DNA of 17,123 nt from JAEUIZ01 sp046155605. Lineage in GTDB: Bacteria; Planctomycetota; Phycisphaerae; Phycisphaerales; UBA1924. The translations under genes and the position numbers were made by a program. The notes beneath the pieces are model-generated. The model was given only the letters and a program-made list of their open reading frames with translations. It was not told the DNA's origin and searched no databases. This document shows, piece after piece, positions 13,381 through 17,123 of this stretch (the first letter of the stretch is position 1; every line of letters begins with the position of its first letter). Location of the stretch: the NCBI GenBank assembly GCA_046155605.1, contig JBJXFQ010000143.1, positions 1-17,123 of the forward strand, in the 5' to 3' direction.

Positions 13381-14175
13381 ATGGACTCTCGTACGGAAAT
13401 GACGGCAACGGTGGCGCGGATCAGCCGGCGCTTTCGGCGTGCGCCGAGCGTGAGCGAGTCGGTCGCGGAGGTCCGGTATCGGCTCGCGGGGACGCCCGCG
13501 CGGTTGAAGCGATTCAAGCGGGCGGGGATGATCGGCGGGCCGGTGCTGCTGCTGGCGGCGGGCGTGGCGGCGTGGCTGATCCTCCGGCCCGTGCCGCAGC
13601 CGGATTACCTGAGCGACGACATCGGGGAGGTTTTCAACTACACGCTGCTGACGGAGGAGTTCAACAAGTTGCCGATCGAGAAGCGGATGGAGTTGATCGG
13701 GCAACTGGTGTCGCGGATGAAGACGATGAGCGCGGGCGATTCGGTGCTCATGGCGGCGTTCGCGTCTGGGGTTGCCGGGGCGGCGCGGAAGCAGATCGAA
13801 GAGAACGCGTCGAAACTGATGATTGATCTGTGGGATAAGTACGCGAAGGAATACGCGAACGTCAAGCCGGAGGACCAAGGGGCGTTTCTCGACAACACCT
13901 TCCTCGAGTTTGTGAAGACGATGGAAGGCGTGGCGGGGCAGGCGCGCGACGTGCCCGATTCGGAGCGGCTGACAGAGGTGCGGGAGCAAGCGGCACGGGA
14001 GCGGGAGCGTGCGGGGCAAGGGCGGACGCCGCCCAACCAGGCGCTGGGGCGTATGTTCACGATCATGAGGGACAATGTGGGCGGGCATGCGTCGCCGGCG
14101 CAGCGGACGCGGGGTCAACTGATGATCCGCGACATGATGCGGCACTTCCGTGGCGAGGGCGGGGGCGGGAAGTAA
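13381..14175 (+). CDS. Unknown membrane-anchored protein with one TM helix
   Basis: A 264-aa protein of no family that I recognise. Residues 1-47 are very basic and would face the cytoplasm, 50-69 form a single transmembrane helix (GMIGGPVLLLAAGVAAWLIL), and the remaining 195 residues are predicted outside. This part is helix-rich (FNYTLLTEEFNKLPIEKRME, LMIDLWDKYAKEYANVKPED) and has a charged Arg/Glu stretch (EVREQAARERERAGQGR) before a Gly-rich end (GEGGGGK). The ATG at 13381 has AGAGGGG (13370-13376) just upstream. It follows the pseudopilin gene after ten bases, so they are probably one transcription unit, and the domain outside the membrane might act with it. It converges with the PEP-CTERM-like genes. 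Confidence 0.8.
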   Translation: MDSRTEMTATVARISRRFRRAPSVSESVAEVRYRLAGTPARLKRFKRAGMIGGPVLLLAAGVAAWLILRPVPQPDYLSDDIGEVFNYTLLTEEFNKLPIEKRMELIGQLVSRMKTMSAGDSVLMAAFASGVAGAARKQIEENASKLMIDLWDKYAKEYANVKPEDQGAFLDNTFLEFVKTMEGVAGQARDVPDSERLTEVREQAARERERAGQGRTPPNQALGRMFTIMRDNVGGHASPAQRTRGQLMIRDMMRHFRGEGGGGK

Positions 14176-14210
14176 GCGCCGATCACGCGAGGGAACGGAG
14201 TTGTCGTCGT

Positions 14211-14924
14211 TTAGCGGGCGCGTCTCCTTCGCGTTGCGGCCAGCGCACCCCCGAGCACGACCGCGCCGACGCCCGGCGCGGGGACGATCGGCACCACCAC
14301 CGAGCCGAACTGGCCGGGGACGTACTTTCCTACATAGTCGGGAGTTGGGCCGACTTGCAGCAGCAAGAAACTGTGATTGCTCGGTGCGGAAATCGTCGGG
14401 CGACCCTGCCAGGTGACATTTCGCGTCGAATAGCTCGTCGGAGTCCAAACAATCCGCCAGATAGCGAGCGCCGGGTTGGCCGAGTTCGCGGTCTGCCCTG
14501 GAAGGAGGAACTGTTGCGCGCCCGCATTGGTACAGCCTGTCCCGCCTGGCAACTCGTCTCCTGGATCGCCCAATGAGAACGCTGACGATCGTTGGTGAAA
14601 CGACCATGTGCCTTGTGCCGTTGCATCACCCACGATATCGAAGAAAACTCCCCCTAATCCCGCGACGGTTCCAACTCCAGTTCCAGGTGGTGGCGTGTAG
14701 GTCGCCGTGGACCCAACCGCAGGGGTAAAGGAAACATTCAGAGTGAGCCGCGCCGCCTCGCCGGGCTCAAGCATGCCGTTGGGGGCTGGCACGGGGCTAT
14801 TTGTTCCAACGGCAACTTCTAGAAAAGACCATGTGTGGATAGCAAGTTCGCCCTGCGCGAATGCTGACGATGCCGCGCCGACCGCGGCGAGAATCGACGT
14901 GAGGATGTGGCGTCTCTGCTTCAT
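14211..14924 (-). CDS. Secreted PEP-CTERM-like protein, downstream tandem paralogue
   Basis: A 237-aa exported protein. The signal peptide is about 1-23 (MKQRRHILTSILAAVGAASSAFA, cleavage before QGE, quoted as MKQRRHILTSIL plus AAVGAASSAFA). The body has PNGMLEPGEAARLTLNVSF, a beta-rich 'ATAQGTWSF' segment and VTWQG. The C-terminus is a sorting tail: VPAPG (a PEP-CTERM variant), a hydrophobic stretch (VGAVVLGGALAA) and TRRRRAR. Such tails are recognised by exosortase systems in other bacteria; no exosortase gene is in the window. It is similar over its whole length to the preceding gene and begins by a 4-base ATGA overlap with that gene's stop, so it is probably translationally coupled. The ligand or function of the family is unknown. 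Confidence 0.85.
   Translation of the reverse strand: MKQRRHILTSILAAVGAASSAFAQGELAIHTWSFLEVAVGTNSPVPAPNGMLEPGEAARLTLNVSFTPAVGSTATYTPPPGTGVGTVAGLGGVFFDIVGDATAQGTWSFHQRSSAFSLGDPGDELPGGTGCTNAGAQQFLLPGQTANSANPALAIWRIVWTPTSYSTRNVTWQGRPTISAPSNHSFLLLQVGPTPDYVGKYVPGQFGSVVVPIVPAPGVGAVVLGGALAATRRRRAR
14265..14327 (-). repeat. Copy A of a 63-base near-identical sequence (C-terminal sorting region)
   Basis: This segment encodes KYVPGQFGSVVVPIVPAPG and the next two residues. It matches 14975-15037 with two mismatches (at 14295 and 14325), an offset of exactly 710 bases. Confidence 0.85.
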
Positions 14925-15637
14925 CGGTAGCGCTTCCTGCGCGCGGCCATCAGCCCGCCGGCGAGCAGAACCAAGCCGACGCCCGGCGCGGGGACGATCG
15001 GCACGACCACCGAGCCGAACTGGCCGGGGACGTATTTGCTGATGTACTGCGGCTGACCCTGCACCACGTCGTACTGGATGTAAAGGCTTGTCGGGTTGCC
15101 GCCGCTCGCGACCGCAGCAGCACTTTGCCAAGTGACGCTTCGTGCCGCATAACTTGCCGGCGTCCACGTCCCTTGCCAAATGGACGGAATGGGATTCATG
15201 GCGTTCGCCGTCGCACCGGGAAGGATGAACTGACCAACGGCTGCGGCCGCAAGTTCCGTGCCGCCCGCTTGCGGCACGCCAGCACCACCGATTCTCCATT
15301 CTGGCGGTCGAAAGATGCTCGACCAAGTGCCCTGCGCGGTCGCACCACCACGGAGGTCGAACAGCACTTCGGCGAGTCCCGCAATCGTGCCGATCCCGGG
15401 CGGCGGTGGCGTCGGATAGGTCGTTGTCGATCCAACCGAGGGCGAGAACGAGACATCGAGAATCAGCCTCACACCCTCGCCCGGCTCGATCAGCCCATTT
15501 GGCGACGCCACCGGCGTGCTGGTGCCAGCCAGCACCTCGGCAAAGCGAAGGCTTGACGTCACGAGCTCGCCCTGCGCGAGTGCTGACGACGCAATAGACA
15601 TTCCTCCGCACAGAGCAACCACGTGTTCGATGCGCAT
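14921..15637 (-). CDS. Secreted PEP-CTERM-like protein, upstream tandem paralogue
   Basis: A 238-aa exported protein, paralogous to the gene that follows it. The signal peptide is about 1-21 (ending SSALA, before QGE). Shared landmarks with its paralogue are PNGLIEPGEGVRLILDVSF, SVGSTTTYPTPPPP, GATAQGTWSS, SVTWQ and KYVPGQFGSVVVPIVPAPG, followed by a hydrophobic stretch and ARRKRYR. The body differs more than the C-terminal region. The start at 15637 has GGAAAGGGA just upstream. It lies 22 bases after the stop of the two-domain secreted protein on the same strand and its stop overlaps the next start (ATGA). The duplication seems to have kept one operon with two copies. The role is unknown; secreted structural or surface proteins are likely. 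Confidence 0.85.
   Translation of the reverse strand: MRIEHVVALCGGMSIASSALAQGELVTSSLRFAEVLAGTSTPVASPNGLIEPGEGVRLILDVSFSPSVGSTTTYPTPPPPGIGTIAGLAEVLFDLRGGATAQGTWSSIFRPPEWRIGGAGVPQAGGTELAAAAVGQFILPGATANAMNPIPSIWQGTWTPASYAARSVTWQSAAAVASGGNPTSLYIQYDVVQGQPQYISKYVPGQFGSVVVPIVPAPGVGLVLLAGGLMAARRKRYR
14975..15037 (-). repeat. Copy B of a 63-base near-identical sequence (C-terminal sorting region)
   Basis: It matches 14265-14327 with two mismatches (15005 and 15035). It encodes the same 21 residues in the upstream paralogue. Confidence 0.85.
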
Positions 15638-15659
15638 GATCTTTCCCTTTCCTGCCGAA

Positions 15660-16973
15660 CTATTCTTGATACCAAACAGTCAGTTGCACTGCGTTGATTT
15701 CGGCGATCGCATCACCGGACGAGCCAAGATTTTCCAGCGAGATACCGAATACGATCGTTTGGTTATTGAACATCGCCGGGGTGAACTGATTTGGCGGCTC
15801 CTCCGTTGTCTCCCAGAAATCTTCGCAGTTGCCATACTCGATATATTGCTGTGACCCTCCAGTCGGCTCGACAAACGGAAATTTTCCACGGGCGATGTTT
15901 GTTGAACCGTCCCTTGGCTGGATGTAGTGCCACTTCTGACACGACCCCGTTATCTTCGCTACGATCGTGAGTCGAACACCCAGTATCTCTGCGCCGGATG
16001 GAATCGTGTCGAGATCGAAGTTCGACAAAGTGATATAAACCCGCCCCGTGCCAATAGAAACTTGGCGATACGCGTACGCCGTGTCAGGCGGGCCGGCCGC
16101 GTTCGAATCATTCGTCCAGCCGCCGGCTGCCGACGCATTTCCGGCCCAGGCGCTTACCTCATCCACCCCGCTGCAATCCGGTGGTGCGTCGTAATAGATG
16201 GTGACCTCTACATGATCGACAAACACCATCGCGCCGACGTCGGCACCGATCTCGTCGTTGTTGTATCCAACCAAGACGCCAAAGTTGGCGGCTTTGTACT
16301 GAGTCGCAACTGGAAAGTTTTCGCCCCAGAGTTCGGTTGAGCCACCGTACGAAACGGTCGTCAGCGATGTGCCGACATACGCTCCCGTACCCTCGTTGTT
16401 AAAACCTTGCCAATCTTCCTTCACCAGCGTCACCGCAGCCTCCTTGATCGTGCTCGCCGCGCTGGCATACCGCCGGATGCTGACGACAAGGCCGCGGATG
16501 ATCGCATCATCCGGCAGCGCGCTCAGCGCGAAGCCGCCGGCGCGGAGATATTTCGATTTCTCCTCCCCGCCGACGGTCACGGAGGCGTAGGTGCTGTTGG
16601 CCGAGTAGATGTTGCTCGCGTTGGACCACGCGATGGTGCCTCCGGCACGGGGGTAGTTGCCGTCCGATGTCGTCGGGCTCGCCGTGATGTTGTCCGTCAT
16701 GCTTGCGGATATGTTCCCGGCAGCCCCGCCCTCGATCCGAGTCGCGCTCGCGGTGATCGACCGCGTCGGTGGTCGGAACGCCGCACGCCGGATCGTCATG
16801 GGCTGCGCCGACTCCCCAGATGCATGTGCCCCCAGTTTGACCGCCTCCAACTCGGCCACTCCGCGTTTGACCGCCCCGCGTTCGACTGCATAAGACTTGG
16901 CTTGGGCAGCGACCATCGGCCTCGCTTTCGGCATTGCCGACGCCGCAGCCAAGGCCACCAGCGCCAACAACAC
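15660..16973 (-). CDS. Secreted protein with two similar beta-rich domains
   Basis: A 437-aa exported protein, read from GTG at 16973. The N-terminus MLLALVALAAASA is a signal peptide core, but no basic residues precede it in this reading; the frame upstream has no ATG until an in-frame TGA at 17031-17033, so a start at GTG or one of the following TTG codons is needed. After an Ala/Val/Glu-rich linker (27-50) come two domains: A (about 107-261), with SKYLRAGGFALSALPDDAIIRGLVVSIRRYA, seen as AGGFALSALPDDAIIRGL, then ELWGENF and DHVEVTIYY; and B (about 275-436), with GNASAAGGWTNDSNA, IPSGAEILGVRLTI and NAVQLTVWYQE. Both end in the same V-x-V-T-V-Y-like strand. Similar domains occur in phage-like and other bacterial extracellular proteins. 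Its 3' half is poorer in GC than its neighbours. Confidence 0.75.
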   Translation of the reverse strand: MLLALVALAAASAMPKARPMVAAQAKSYAVERGAVKRGVAELEAVKLGAHASGESAQPMTIRRAAFRPPTRSITASATRIEGGAAGNISASMTDNITASPTTSDGNYPRAGGTIAWSNASNIYSANSTYASVTVGGEEKSKYLRAGGFALSALPDDAIIRGLVVSIRRYASAASTIKEAAVTLVKEDWQGFNNEGTGAYVGTSLTTVSYGGSTELWGENFPVATQYKAANFGVLVGYNNDEIGADVGAMVFVDHVEVTIYYDAPPDCSGVDEVSAWAGNASAAGGWTNDSNAAGPPDTAYAYRQVSIGTGRVYITLSNFDLDTIPSGAEILGVRLTIVAKITGSCQKWHYIQPRDGSTNIARGKFPFVEPTGGSQQYIEYGNCEDFWETTEEPPNQFTPAMFNNQTIVFGISLENLGSSGDAIAEINAVQLTVWYQE

Positions 16974-16988
16974 GAAAAGACGACCCGA

Positions 16989-16997
16989 CCCCCCCCC
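16989..16997. repeat. Homopolymer tract of nine C (nine G on the coding strand)
   Basis: C9 on the plus strand, hence G9 in the leader of the minus-strand secreted-protein gene, between its putative -10 and its GTG start. AGGGGGGGGG may act as an over-long Shine-Dalgarno. No other homopolymer of this length was noticed in the window. Confidence 0.85.
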
Positions 16998-17012
16998 TAT
17001 TGATCTATGCGC

Positions 17013-17018
17013 TACAAT
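17013..17018 (+). promoter_or_regulatory. Putative -10 element (TACAAT) for the rightmost gene
   Basis: TACAAT lies about 30 bases before the GTG at 17049, leaving a leader with AAGGAG. It overlaps, on the other strand, a TATTGT for the secreted two-domain gene, so the same few bases may serve both directions. No -35 is visible for either. Confidence 0.45.
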
Positions 17019-17019
17019 A
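17014..17019 (-). promoter_or_regulatory. Putative -10 element (TATTGT) for the two-domain secreted protein operon
   Basis: TATTGT on the minus strand, overlapping the TACAAT of the divergent gene by five bases. The expected transcription start is about 30 bases before the GTG at 16973, so the G9 tract would lie in the leader. Confidence 0.35.
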
Positions 17020-17048
17020 GACGCATTTCGTCACAAGGAGAGCCCCGC

Positions 17049-17123
17049 GTGATCGAAGGCCGAGGCGAGCGGGTTCGGTCGGCACCGCTGCCGAATGAGC
17101 GCGCGGCGGACGCGGCCGCGGAG
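17049..17123 (+). CDS. N-terminal fragment of an unidentified protein
   Basis: A reading frame open to the window end begins with GTG at 17049. AAGGAG (17035-17040) lies eight bases upstream, the strongest Shine-Dalgarno match in the area, and TACAAT stands before it. The 25 residues visible start MIEGRGERVRSAPLPNERAA. They are charged, have no signal peptide and match no family that I know. It is divergent from the secreted two-domain protein. Confidence 0.5.
   Translation, partial: MIEGRGERVRSAPLPNERAADAAAE

Noticed and set aside
12195..13517. Long open frame on the minus strand opposite lpxC and the pseudopilin
   Set aside because: High-GC antisense artefact with Arg-rich sequence; both genes on the plus strand are certain.
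14925..15611. Apparent extension of the downstream PEP-CTERM-like protein by about 230 residues
   Set aside because: This is a shadow of the upstream paralogue in another frame; the signal peptide at 14924 and the ATGA overlap define the true start.
15660..16973. Remnant of a prophage
   Set aside because: Only the domain type and GC are suggestive; no integrase, terminase, capsid or attachment repeat is present and the neighbours are exported host-type proteins.
1..17123. CRISPR array, tRNA, rRNA or insertion sequence
   Set aside because: No regularly spaced repeats, cloverleaf, rRNA segment, transposase or flanking inverted repeats were seen.

Overview
The window looks like a chromosomal piece of a high-GC, Gram-negative-type planctomycete, most likely in or near Phycisphaerales. 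Evidence: a Phycisphaerales-style C-terminal cysteine/FAAG repeat at the left edge; two secreted proteins with a PEP-CTERM-like tail in its VPAPG form plus an arginine cluster; a type II/IV pseudopilin with a short leader; and lipid A genes (lpxD, lpxC) next to an OmpH/Skp chaperone. The taxonomy is inference from these signatures. No tRNA, rRNA, CRISPR array, insertion sequence or phage integrase was found.

Layout. 1-131: tail of a secreted or surface protein (+). 204-1597 (-): three-gene fatty-acid-type operon transcribed leftward (FabZ-like dehydratase, long acyl carrier protein, second FabZ-like dehydratase). 1696-4014 (+): recO, then an HDOD protein with a degenerate GGDEF-like domain. 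4016-5236 (-): M16 zinc peptidase. 5285-5815 (+): DinB-like protein. 5816-7550 (-): cysC (APS kinase) followed by a Hal2/CysQ-type nucleotidase, a sulfate-activation and PAP-recycling pair. 7705-8765 (+): stand-alone response regulator, an unknown 104-aa protein, and an FmdB-like protein that has lost all cysteines. 9013-9909 (-): fpg/mutM. 10069-12626 (+): OmpH/Skp, lpxD, lpxC for outer-membrane biogenesis. 12711-14175 (+): pseudopilin and a one-TM unknown protein. 14211-16973 (-): operon-like run of a secreted two-domain protein and two tandem PEP-CTERM-like paralogues. 17049-end (+): start of an unidentified gene.

The most unusual observations are: (i) a recurring TANNNT hexamer 5-7 bases upstream of the start codon in six genes, pointing to widespread leaderless transcription; (ii) the response regulator / unknown / cysteine-free zinc-ribbon cassette; (iii) the FabZ-ACP-FabZ operon with a six-residue insertion in one active-site loop and an extended ACP; (iv) an abrupt switch of wobble-base usage inside lpxC; (v) tandem secreted paralogues whose C-terminal sorting regions are nearly identical in DNA; (vi) a 9-base G tract in the leader of a secreted-protein gene.
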